64,000 nt of DNA, from contig JAHBWV010000001.1 in assembly GCA_019636845.1 (NCBI GenBank), positions 2,356,001 to 2,420,000 on the forward strand, written 5' to 3'. How positions within the stretch are numbered: position 1 is the first letter of the stretch; each line of letters starts with the position of its first letter. Of this stretch, positions 34,860-43,283 are shown piece after piece. This stretch comes from Phycisphaeraceae bacterium (GTDB lineage: Bacteria > Planctomycetota > Phycisphaerae > Phycisphaerales > UBA1924). The notes beneath the pieces are model-generated. The model made no database searches. It saw nothing but the letters and a program-made list of their open reading frames with translations, and was not told the DNA's origin. Position numbers and translations under genes: made by a program.

Positions 34860-37649
34860 TCAGTTCAGACCGATCGCCGCACCGACCACCGGCCCGAATT
34901 TGACCACCAGACCCGCAAACACAACCGAGACGATCGAAATCAGCTTGATCAGAATGTTGAGCGCTGGTCCCGACGTGTCCTTGAATGGATCGCCAACCGT
35001 ATCGCCCACCACGGTTGCCTTGTGGTCATCCGAACCCTTGCCGTAGACAAGGCGTGAGCCCTGACCCGAGGCCACATACTCCTGCGCTCGAGCAAGGATC
35101 GACTCGCGAACCTCCGCGGGAACCTTCGACGAGTTGCCCGTGCCGTCCACCATCTGCTGCGCCGTCGTCTTGCCGAACGACTCCAGCAGCTTCTTGGCGT
35201 TGTCCCACGCGCCACCGGCGTTGGCCATGAAGACCGCAACCGCAAAGCCCGAGACCAGGCCGCCCGCGAGAAGACCCATGATCCCGGGAACCGAGAGCGT
35301 CAGACCGACAAGAATCGGGACGATGATCGCCAGGATCGAAGGAACAACCATCTCCTTCTGTGCGCCCGCAGTCGAGATCGCCACGCAGTTCGCATAGTCC
35401 GGATAGTGATGACCGTCAAGATCGACGCCCTCACGAGGCCAGTTGTCCGGGTTCGCGACATCCTCCTCGGACATCCCCTTGGCCCGCATCGCCTGCCTCA
35501 TCTTGGCAAACTGGCGCCGACACTCGCCCATCATCGCATACGCCGCGCGCCCCACCGCGTTCATCGTCAACGCACAGAACAGGAACGCCAGAAGCACGCC
35601 GATGAACATGCCCGCCAGCAGACGCGGGTTCGCGAGCGACACGTCGTAGAAAGTAAGCACATCGGCCAGCGTGCCGTTGCGCGAGCTGGCAACCACGAAC
35701 TTCTCGTCATGCCCGTGGCTGCCGTGGTCGAACGTCGCGTGGATCGTGAACTGGGTGGCCGCCTTCAGGTGTGCCGCCTCTTCGATCGACGTGTGCCCGT
35801 GATGCTCCTCACCCTCCGCGTGCACCTGAGTGAAGACCTGGCCAACCGAAAGATGCTCGAGGATCTCGGTGCTCTGCCCGATCGGCAGGAACATCCCGCC
35901 ATCCACATAATCAACCACGCCGCCCTTCTTGTCACGACCCTCACCGGGCAGCACGATCGCGAATCGACCGTATCCCTCATACACCGCGTACGCACCCGAA
36001 GCCGGCGCGCTGAACCCGCCCTTGCGCACGAACGACTCAGACTGCGTCGTGATCTGTACCTGAACAACCTGGATGAACGCCGCAAACAGCGCAAGCGCCG
36101 TCAGAGCCGCGGAACCGATCGCAAAGCCCTTGCCCGTCGCCGCTGTCGTGTTGCCGAGCGAATCGAGCATATCCGTCCGCTCGCGAACGTGCGGCGGCTG
36201 GCTGCTCATCTCGGCGTTGCCGCCCGCGTTGTCCGCGATCGGGCCGTACGCATCGGTCGCCAGTGTGATACCCAGCGTCGAGAGCATGCCGACGGCCGCG
36301 ATGCCGACGCCATACAGACCCATCAGGAAGTTCTCGCCGCCGCCCGCAAAGGTGAACGCGGCGATGATCGCGATCGCGACAGTCAGCAGCGATGCCCACG
36401 TGGACTTCATCCCTTCCGCAATGCCCGCGATAATCACCGTCGCCGGCCCCGTCAGCGCCTGGAAGGCGATGCGCCGGGTAGGCGGGTGCTCGTAGCTCGT
36501 GTAGTACTCGGTCGCATACGCGATCACAAGACCAGCAAGAAGACCCGACAGAATCGAGAGCCCGAGACCCCACCACGTCGTGATGCCGTTCAGCGAGGCA
36601 ACGTTGTTGAACAGGAAGTACAGCAGACCGAACGCCGCCACAAGGATCAGCCCCGAAGCGACGTACACGCCCTTGTGCAAACCCTTGAGCAGCTGCGCGA
36701 AGGTCGCGTTCTCCGACGCCTTCACCGTGAACACGCCCAGGATCGAGCACAGAATGCCCAGACCGGCCAGAGCCATCGGAGCCGCGGCAAGCCGCAGTGC
36801 CAGCGAGTTGGTCTGGTCCCCGGTGAGATTGCCGATCGTGAACGCCGCCGCCGCACCGAGTGCCGCCGTCGCCAGAATCGACCCGTAGTAGGACTCATAC
36901 AGGTCCGCGCCCATGCCCGCCACGTCGCCGACGTTGTCACCGACATTGTCAGCGATCGTCGCCGGGTTACGAGGGTCGTCCTCGGGAATGCCCGCCTCGA
37001 CCTTGCCGACAAGGTCCGCCCCGACGTCCGCCGCCTTCGTGTAGATACCGCCGCCCACACGCGCGAACAACGCCTGCGTCGAAGCGCCCATGCCGAACGA
37101 GAGCATCACAGTCGTCAACTCACGCAGCGATCCGCCCATGCCGGTCGCGTTGAAGACGATGAACCAGACCGAAATATCCAGGAGCGCAAAGCCCACCACC
37201 ACCAGGCCCATCACCGCGCCCGATCTGAACGCGACCGTCAGGCCGTCGTTGAGCGACTGCTTCGCGGCAAACGCCGTGCGCGCGGAGGCGTTCGTCGCCA
37301 TCCGCATCCCGAACCACCCGCACAATCCAGACAGCAGGCCCGCGATCGGCACGCCGATCACACTCCACGAACTCTGCAGGTTCAACAGTGCCATCACCGC
37401 CAGGAATGCCACCAGCAGCACAAACACACCGGCGACAACCTTGTACTGACGCGCGAGATACGCCATCGCGCCCTTCCGCACCGCGTCGGCGATCCTGACC
37501 ATCTCCGGCTCGCCCTCTGACTTCTTCATCACCGAAGTCGCAAAGACACGAGCCATGACCAGCGCAACAACCGCGCCCAGCGGCGCGAGCCAGAAAACCT
37601 GGGGTATCGCGCTGAGATCCGCAAGAGTGAGAAGTGACAACTGCTGCAT
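34860..37649 (-). CDS. hppA: K+-dependent membrane-bound, ion-translocating pyrophosphatase with large extra loop
   Basis: 929 residues from the ATG at 37649 (AGGAG eight bases ahead). The catalytic region is complete: DVGADLVGKVEAGIPEDD (208-225), NPATIADNVGDNVGD, GADLYESYYGS. GNTTAATGKG (499-508) carries Ala and Gly at the positions that mark the K+-dependent subfamily. It pumps Na+ and/or H+ across the inner membrane using pyrophosphate. It is longer than the usual 680-820 residues because of an insertion of about 140 residues (about 530-672) between two membrane helices, containing EEHHGHTS and DHGSHGHDE His clusters. This loop is described separately. Flanked by its own terminator. Confidence 0.95.
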   Translation of the reverse strand: MQQLSLLTLADLSAIPQVFWLAPLGAVVALVMARVFATSVMKKSEGEPEMVRIADAVRKGAMAYLARQYKVVAGVFVLLVAFLAVMALLNLQSSWSVIGVPIAGLLSGLCGWFGMRMATNASARTAFAAKQSLNDGLTVAFRSGAVMGLVVVGFALLDISVWFIVFNATGMGGSLRELTTVMLSFGMGASTQALFARVGGGIYTKAADVGADLVGKVEAGIPEDDPRNPATIADNVGDNVGDVAGMGADLYESYYGSILATAALGAAAAFTIGNLTGDQTNSLALRLAAAPMALAGLGILCSILGVFTVKASENATFAQLLKGLHKGVYVASGLILVAAFGLLYFLFNNVASLNGITTWWGLGLSILSGLLAGLVIAYATEYYTSYEHPPTRRIAFQALTGPATVIIAGIAEGMKSTWASLLTVAIAIIAAFTFAGGGENFLMGLYGVGIAAVGMLSTLGITLATDAYGPIADNAGGNAEMSSQPPHVRERTDMLDSLGNTTAATGKGFAIGSAALTALALFAAFIQVVQVQITTQSESFVRKGGFSAPASGAYAVYEGYGRFAIVLPGEGRDKKGGVVDYVDGGMFLPIGQSTEILEHLSVGQVFTQVHAEGEEHHGHTSIEEAAHLKAATQFTIHATFDHGSHGHDEKFVVASSRNGTLADVLTFYDVSLANPRLLAGMFIGVLLAFLFCALTMNAVGRAAYAMMGECRRQFAKMRQAMRAKGMSEEDVANPDNWPREGVDLDGHHYPDYANCVAISTAGAQKEMVVPSILAIIVPILVGLTLSVPGIMGLLAGGLVSGFAVAVFMANAGGAWDNAKKLLESFGKTTAQQMVDGTGNSSKVPAEVRESILARAQEYVASGQGSRLVYGKGSDDHKATVVGDTVGDPFKDTSGPALNILIKLISIVSVVFAGLVVKFGPVVGAAIGLN

Positions 37650-37887
37650 CGGATTCGCTCCTGAGCTGTGCGCCGAACCCGTCGGCGACCGAGAGGGACG
37701 ATCATCCTGCGGCGATGGCCCAACGACCAGCCGCGACACGATCTGCTTACAAACTCGATCCGGCGCCCGGACGATCTCCGTCAGGCAAGACCGCATAGAG
37801 CATCAATTGAATCAATGCCCGCGCCGTATCCGATTCACTCGACCACCACGAGGCACACCGTGCGGTGCGCCGAACAATCAAACCACT

Positions 37888-38100
37888 TCAAGAACGAGGC
37901 GTGCGAGGCGCGACCATCATGCCGGCCAGAGCGCGGTTCGATGTCTTCCGCATCCGGCGCCGGCGACGCTCGGAGGGCTTCTCATAGAACTCCTTGCGCT
38001 TGATGTCCTTGGTCAAGCCCTCTTTCTCGCAGAGCTTCTTGAAGCGCCGCATCATCTGCTCGACCGATTCGCCGCCACGTGACTTGATCCGAATCGCCAT
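37888..38100 (-). CDS. rpsU: 30S ribosomal protein bS21
   Basis: 70 residues, standard length. Family landmarks are ESVEQMMRRFKKLCEKEGL, IKRKEFYEKPSERRRR and the basic, disordered C-terminus. The ATG at 38100 begins MAIRIKSRGG; longer in-frame starts upstream are rejected because the family starts here. It assembles late into the small subunit near the 16S rRNA 3' end, which is relevant to start-site selection in mRNAs with strong ribosome-binding sites. Confidence 0.95.
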   Translation of the reverse strand: MAIRIKSRGGESVEQMMRRFKKLCEKEGLTKDIKRKEFYEKPSERRRRRMRKTSNRALAGMMVAPRTPRS

Positions 38101-38314
38101 GAATGCCCCAATCGCCCGTTGCTGAGCGGGAACTGTGTACAGAGAGCCGCGGGCCGACACCATCGCCGCCCCGTGCCGGACGCCCGGCAGGTAGAGGGGG
38201 AATAGAAGCCACCTCCCCACAGGGGATCAAGTCCCGATCAATCCAAACGGACGCCGATCGACGATCGCAACCATCCTACTGTTCAACCCACCCTTTCGCC
38301 CCAGGGCCAGACCG

Positions 38315-39064
38315 ATGCTGCTGATCGACACATACAACGTCCTCTGGCTCAGTGCCGCGCTCGATCCGCGCGCCCCAGAACTCACCCCTGTAGGACTCTT
38401 GCGGGCAATCGCCCACAGCCGCTACCGCAGACACCCTGTTCGAATGGTCTGCGATGGACACCCAGCAACGGGCGAGGGAATCCCCGCAAACTCCTATGGA
38501 GAAACCGTGTTCACCGTGCGGCTCGGCCCGGCAGAGGTCATCTACTCCGGCAGAAGCGGCTCCGCAGATGATGTCATCGAGCGAATCATCGACGCACATA
38601 CCGCCCCGAGAGATCTGGTCGTCGTCAGCTCCGACCGACGCATCAAGCGCGCCGCCACTCGCAAGCGCTCCCGCTCCATCGCAAGCAACGTCTTCCTTGC
38701 TCAGGTCATGGCCGATCGCACCCGCGCGCCCATGCCGGCCATCCCCGCCTTCGTCCAAGAGATCCCCCTCTCATCGAGCGCGGTCGATCTCTGGAGAATC
38801 GAATTCGGCCTTCCAAGAGAATCCGACGCCTCGCTGCTCGAGAGTCTCACGCCCAACCACCCTCACCTGTCGCTCCCGCCGCCCCCCACCGCTCCCGCCA
38901 CGCGCCCGCCCGCGCCACACAGAGTCTCGAAGCCCCGCCAACAAACGCCGACGCCGCGTGCCGTGCCGCCAGAGCCCGACCAGGAACTCATGCAACTCGC
39001 CGAAGAGTGGGGACTCACGCTGGATCTTGACGATCTTGACACCGGAAGGTGGCTCGGACAGTGA
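38315..39064 (+). CDS. NYN/YacP-like PIN-domain nuclease
   Basis: 249 residues. The N-terminal 150 residues match YacP/NYN nucleases: first Asp in LLIDTYNVLW, YSGRSGSADDVIERIIDAH with the acidic pair, and VVVSSDRRIKRAA near the fold's end. These are predicted metal-dependent RNases. A Pro-rich linker (LPPPPTAPATRPPAP) leads to a short acidic C-terminal helix (DQELMQLAEEWGLTLDLDDLD), perhaps a partner-binding motif. The stop overlaps the next gene's GTG, so the two are coupled. Confidence 0.85.
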   Translation: MLLIDTYNVLWLSAALDPRAPELTPVGLLRAIAHSRYRRHPVRMVCDGHPATGEGIPANSYGETVFTVRLGPAEVIYSGRSGSADDVIERIIDAHTAPRDLVVVSSDRRIKRAATRKRSRSIASNVFLAQVMADRTRAPMPAIPAFVQEIPLSSSAVDLWRIEFGLPRESDASLLESLTPNHPHLSLPPPPTAPATRPPAPHRVSKPRQQTPTPRAVPPEPDQELMQLAEEWGLTLDLDDLDTGRWLGQ

Positions 39065-39510
39065 CCAAGCAAGCCGCACACCACCAAAGACCATATCGCT
39101 CCAGGCAACCGCGCCGTCCCGCGGTGCGCTGCGCCATCATCGCGCTGCTGGTCGCCGCCGGATGCAACTCCGCGGATGTGCAGACCCAGGGCTCCCGACA
39201 GACCGAGGCGTCATACTCCGTTCGCTCCCTCACCGCATCGCTCCCCGAATGGGTCACGCCCCAGGCAGTCGCCGCAGCCGCCGAGCAGACCTTCCGTGAT
39301 CGCGGATACACAGTCTCGTCAGCGGTCGCGACCACAGACAGCGTCCGGGTCGTCGCTCGCGAACCCAACACCGGCCCGCTCAAGAAGCACATCGTGCAGG
39401 CGACATGGAACCGCGCGGGCTCGAGCATCTCCGTCACCACAACACCGCTCGGAGATCAAGTCCGCTCCCGCGCGATCCTCGACGGCGTCCTCTCCCGCCT
39501 CGGTCTCTGA
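39061..39510 (+). CDS. Small lipoprotein of unknown function, coupled to the YacP-like gene
   Basis: 149 residues from the GTG at 39061, which overlaps the upstream stop (GTGA). A basic N-terminus (about 25 residues) precedes the signal core CAIIALLVAAGC with the lipobox Cys. The mature domain has one alpha/beta unit (QAVAAAAEQTFRDRGYTVSS, DSVRVVAREPN, SSISVTTTPLGDQVRSRAIL), the size and pattern of small uncharacterised planctomycete lipoproteins. No motif for enzyme activity is seen. Confidence 0.7.
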   Translation: MTKQAAHHQRPYRSRQPRRPAVRCAIIALLVAAGCNSADVQTQGSRQTEASYSVRSLTASLPEWVTPQAVAAAAEQTFRDRGYTVSSAVATTDSVRVVAREPNTGPLKKHIVQATWNRAGSSISVTTTPLGDQVRSRAILDGVLSRLGL

Positions 39511-39651
39511 CAGCTGAAGAAGCCAGGAAGCGAGCACGAGCGACCGATCCGCCTCCTGCGAGAACGGAACACGCTCAGCACCCGCGCCGAACCAACCAAC
39601 CCGCAGGCGATGCGTCACGATCGAGCGTCTGCCACGTCAGGAGCACATCCA

Positions 39652-41037
39652 ATGCCCGCACACGCCTCGATCACCTCCGCACACTCCTTCCAGGTGCGCC
39701 TGCTCAACACCGACCGCTGGCGCGGCGGGCTCCTCCTCTTCTGCTACGCCTGCATCGGCATCATCCTCGCGCTCAGAAGGATCCTCGACGGACCATCAAA
39801 TCACCTCCTCTTCGTCTGGGGTGTCAGCGTCATCATCGCCGCGATCGCCATCCAGATCGCTGGGATCATGGACTCAACCCGGCGACTCCGACGGGGCCAG
39901 CCGCTCCCTGAGTGGAGACCCGCCCTCGGAACCGTCTCCGATCTCATCGCCCCGTTCCTCTTCCTCCGAATCCTCCAGGAACACGGCACACACGGGCCCG
40001 TCGCCGCACTCTCCGCCCCGGCAATCCTCATCGTGCCACTCGTCATCATGCTCTCCGTCATGCGCCTGCGCCCGGCAAACTCCATCGCCTACGGCGTCGT
40101 CGCCGCCATCGCGCACGCGGCCCTCGCGTGGCGCGCCGGACGCGTCGCCGGGCTCCCCATCGAAGCCATGCACTCGCTCTACATGTACGCGATCTTCCTC
40201 CTCCTCACAGGCATCGCCGCCGGCGCGCTCGCCAGATTCTCCCGCAGAGCGATCGAAGAAGCCGTCCGCGAGGCCGAGGCCGCTGAAAGATCCGGACTTG
40301 CCCTCGCAGCAGTCGAGCGAGAACTCGACATCGCGCGCGAGATCCAACAGGGTCTGCTTCCCTCAGAACCCCCCAGCACACCCGGCTTCGATATCGCAGG
40401 CATGGGACGTCCCGCCACACAAGCCGGCGGCGACTACTTTGACTGGCAAACCATGCCCGACGGCCGCATCATCGTCTCCATCGCGGATGTCACCGGACAC
40501 GGCGTCGGCCCCGCCCTCGTCATGGCGGTCTGCCGCGCCTACGCGCGAGCCATGATCAGCCAGGTTCGATCCTCCTCCGAACTCCTCGATCGACTCAACC
40601 AACTCATCGTCACCGATGTCCGCAGCGCACGCTTCATCACCATGGCAGTCGCCATCATCACCCCCGATGGCGACGTCGAACTCCTCTCCGCTGGCCACGG
40701 CCCGACACTCCACCACAGCGCGGCAACCGGAACACTCACCCGATTCGATGGAGATGGCCTCCCGCTCGGCATCGACGAAAGCGAACGCTACGGATCGCCT
40801 CGCCGCTTCCGACTCGAGCCAGGAGATGCGCTCATCATGCTCACCGATGGATTCATCGAACGAGCTAACCCACGCCGCGAACTCTTCGGCTTCGAGCACC
40901 TCTCCAACGCCGTCTCCCGCCACGCGGCCCTCTCCGCATCCGCCATGATCGATGCGATCGACAAAGAGACCTCCGACTTCGCCATGTCTGAGCCGCAGGG
41001 CGACGACATGACCGCCGTGATCATCAAGCGACGCTGA
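39652..41037 (+). CDS. Membrane PP2C-type (SpoIIE/RsbU-like) serine phosphatase
   Basis: 461 residues; AGGAG stands nine bases before the ATG. Six or so membrane segments occupy residues 20-205, followed by a signalling helix (RRAIEEAVREAEAAERSGLA) and the phosphatase domain: ELDIAREIQQGLLP, GGDYFDWQ with metal-binding Asp, IADVTGHGVGPAL, LLSAGHGP, GDALIMLTDGFIE and final GDDMTAVII. RsbU/SpoIIE enzymes dephosphorylate anti-sigma antagonists in partner-switching pathways. No antagonist or anti-sigma gene is next to it, so its partner is encoded elsewhere. The membrane part probably senses an envelope signal. Confidence 0.93.
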   Translation: MPAHASITSAHSFQVRLLNTDRWRGGLLLFCYACIGIILALRRILDGPSNHLLFVWGVSVIIAAIAIQIAGIMDSTRRLRRGQPLPEWRPALGTVSDLIAPFLFLRILQEHGTHGPVAALSAPAILIVPLVIMLSVMRLRPANSIAYGVVAAIAHAALAWRAGRVAGLPIEAMHSLYMYAIFLLLTGIAAGALARFSRRAIEEAVREAEAAERSGLALAAVERELDIAREIQQGLLPSEPPSTPGFDIAGMGRPATQAGGDYFDWQTMPDGRIIVSIADVTGHGVGPALVMAVCRAYARAMISQVRSSSELLDRLNQLIVTDVRSARFITMAVAIITPDGDVELLSAGHGPTLHHSAATGTLTRFDGDGLPLGIDESERYGSPRRFRLEPGDALIMLTDGFIERANPRRELFGFEHLSNAVSRHAALSASAMIDAIDKETSDFAMSEPQGDDMTAVIIKRR

Positions 41038-41065
41038 GACAGACCCTCGCTCGCGAAAAACAAAC

Positions 41066-41093
41066 CAACCCCGTCCCTTTCGAGACGGGGCTG
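41066..41093. terminator. Hairpin behind the phosphatase gene
   Basis: CCAaCCCCGTC and GACGGGGcTGG form a stem of about 10 bp with a CCTTTCGA loop. There is no T-run on the plus side; an A-run at 41056-41060 would be a T-run for the minus strand. It may end the phosphatase transcript. Confidence 0.4.
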
Positions 41094-41237
41094 GCTGCTG
41101 AGGACGCATGGCCCTCGCGGGCCGCACTGCGGATGCTGCTGTTCATGCCGCGTGCATTGCGTCCTGGGAGGATCTGTCTCCATAATAGCTCTTCTCCAGA
41201 TCCGATTTCACGTCAAGCGAGCACATAAAATGAGGTG

Positions 41238-43277
41238 ATGGCCACACCTGGCCATCGCGGCCCCCATCTCCACGCTATCGGTCCCTACACTCGACGCGTG
41301 GCGGAGCCGCACACAAACACCTCTTTCACCAAAGCGTCCAACGCGCCGCGCATCCGCCCGCTCCCCGCGCTCCTGGTCAACCAGATTGCCGCCGGAGAGG
41401 TCGTTGATCGTCCCGCATCGGTCGTCAAGGAACTCCTCGAAAACGCCCTCGACGCCGGCGCGTCGCGAATCACCGTCGATCTCGAACAAGGCGGCATCGA
41501 ACTCGTCCGCGTCAGCGACGATGGACAAGGCATCTCACCCGACGAACTCCCACTCGCCATCGCGCCCCACGCCACCAGCAAAGTCACCGAAGCCGGCGAT
41601 CTCGATCGGATCGCGACGCTCGGCTTCCGGGGAGAAGCCATCGCCTCGATCGCCTCCGTCTCCCGCCTCTCGATCCGCTCCCGGCGCCCCATCGACACCG
41701 GCGCATCGCAGATCGACGTCGAGGGCGATGTCGCCACACCCGTCCGTCCCGCCTCAGGACCAATCGGCACCAGCGTCACCGTCCGCAACCTCTTCTTCAA
41801 CACCCCCGCACGCCGCAAGTTCCTCCGCACACCCACGACCGAGCAAGGCCGCTGCATGGACTGGCTGCGCGACCTGGCAATGGCCCACCCCGCCATCGGC
41901 TTCACCGTCACAAACGACGGACGACGATCGCTCGAACTCCCGCCCAACCAGTCGCCCCGCGAACGCGTCCTTGCCATCATCGGCAAGGAACTCGAAGACC
42001 AACTCATCGAGATCTCCGTCGATCAATACGACGACGCACGCGGACTCGCCCTCTGGGGCCTCGTCGGACTCCCCTCACTCGCTCGCCCTACCAGCAGATC
42101 CCAGCACGTCTTCCTGCGTGGACGCGTCATCCGTGACCGCACCGTGCAGCACGCCATCGCCGAGGCCTACCGAGGACTCATCGAGCCCGGACGCTATCCC
42201 ACCGCCGTCCTCATGATCGAGATGTCCCCCGAAGCCGTCGATGTCAACGTCCACCCTGCCAAACTCGAGGTCCGCTTCCGCGACCAGTCCATGGTCCACT
42301 CCGCAGTCCTCGGCTCCATCCGACGCGCACTCCAGTCGCGCGACCTCACCCCCCGGCTCTCAGGTGCCACCGGCTTCGGCTCCTTCAACACACCCACCGC
42401 CATCCTCCCCGGCCCAACCTCCGGCTCCATCGAACCAAAGGACTTCGTCTCCTTCTTCAAACGCAACATCCCCGCCCAGTTCGGCGCAGGGGGCCGACTC
42501 TCATTCGACGCGCTCCGGCGCGCCATCGAACGCCCAGCCCCCGCTCCGCTCACCGATGCCGCATTCCCCGCGAACGACCTCGACGCGCCACCCTCACCGC
42601 TCGCTCCCGACGCATCAACACCGAACGCACTCGCCTCACACCCGCACGACAACGCCGCCTCTCCACTCGCGCCAGACCAGTTGATCGCCGCCCCAGTGCC
42701 GACCAATCGCGCCCTCCAGGTCCACAACTCCTTCATCGTCACCCAGGACGAGCACGGCGTCGTCATCGTCGATCAGCACGCCCTGCACGAGCGCGTGATG
42801 TTCGAATACCTGCTCCAGCGTGTCGCCTCCGGTCCGCTCGAAAGCCAGCCCCTCCTGATGCCCGTCCTCGTCGAGGCAACCCCCGAGCAACTCGATCTGC
42901 TCACACCCCTCGAACCCCTTCTCACACGCGTCGGCATCAGGGCCGAACCACTCGGCCCACGCTCACTCGGCATCCACGCCTTCCCCACCTTCCTCTTCGA
43001 ACGAGGCGTCGATCCCGTCCCATTCATGGAAGAGATCCTCGCCGCCGCAGAGAAAGACGGCCTCGCGCCCGCCGAGGAACAGGCCCTCCACGAGGTCCTC
43101 GACATGATGGCTTGCAAGGCCGCCGTCAAAGCCGGAGACAAGATGTCCGGCGATGAACTCCAGGCCCTTCTCGACCTCCGCGAGGATGTCGAACGCTCCA
43201 GCAACTGCCCCCACGGCCGCCCCACCACCGTCCGCATCACCATTCGCGATCTCGAACGCCTCTTCGGTCGCTCCTGA
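41238..43277 (+). CDS. mutL: DNA mismatch repair protein MutL
   Basis: About 679 residues. The GHKL ATPase is intact: ELLENALDAGA, VSDDGQGI, ATSKV, TLGFRGEAIASI. The C-terminal half carries the latent endonuclease motif DQHALHERVMFE (DQHAx2Ex4E) plus partner metal-binding segments MMACKAAVKAGD and SSNCPHGRPT, so this MutL nicks DNA as in most bacteria lacking MutH. The linker (about 430-500) is Pro/Ala-rich. The start is uncertain: ATG 41238 has GAGG too close; GTG 41298 would remove 20 poorly conserved residues. No mutS lies in the window. It converges with the next gene, six bases apart. Confidence 0.97.
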   Translation: MATPGHRGPHLHAIGPYTRRVAEPHTNTSFTKASNAPRIRPLPALLVNQIAAGEVVDRPASVVKELLENALDAGASRITVDLEQGGIELVRVSDDGQGISPDELPLAIAPHATSKVTEAGDLDRIATLGFRGEAIASIASVSRLSIRSRRPIDTGASQIDVEGDVATPVRPASGPIGTSVTVRNLFFNTPARRKFLRTPTTEQGRCMDWLRDLAMAHPAIGFTVTNDGRRSLELPPNQSPRERVLAIIGKELEDQLIEISVDQYDDARGLALWGLVGLPSLARPTSRSQHVFLRGRVIRDRTVQHAIAEAYRGLIEPGRYPTAVLMIEMSPEAVDVNVHPAKLEVRFRDQSMVHSAVLGSIRRALQSRDLTPRLSGATGFGSFNTPTAILPGPTSGSIEPKDFVSFFKRNIPAQFGAGGRLSFDALRRAIERPAPAPLTDAAFPANDLDAPPSPLAPDASTPNALASHPHDNAASPLAPDQLIAAPVPTNRALQVHNSFIVTQDEHGVVIVDQHALHERVMFEYLLQRVASGPLESQPLLMPVLVEATPEQLDLLTPLEPLLTRVGIRAEPLGPRSLGIHAFPTFLFERGVDPVPFMEEILAAAEKDGLAPAEEQALHEVLDMMACKAAVKAGDKMSGDELQALLDLREDVERSSNCPHGRPTTVRITIRDLERLFGRS

Positions 43278-43283
43278 TCGCCC

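Noticed and set aside
35406-37520. 704-codon plus-strand open frame
   Set aside because: Antisense shadow of hppA; Arg/His-rich translation caused by GC3 bias on the opposite strand.
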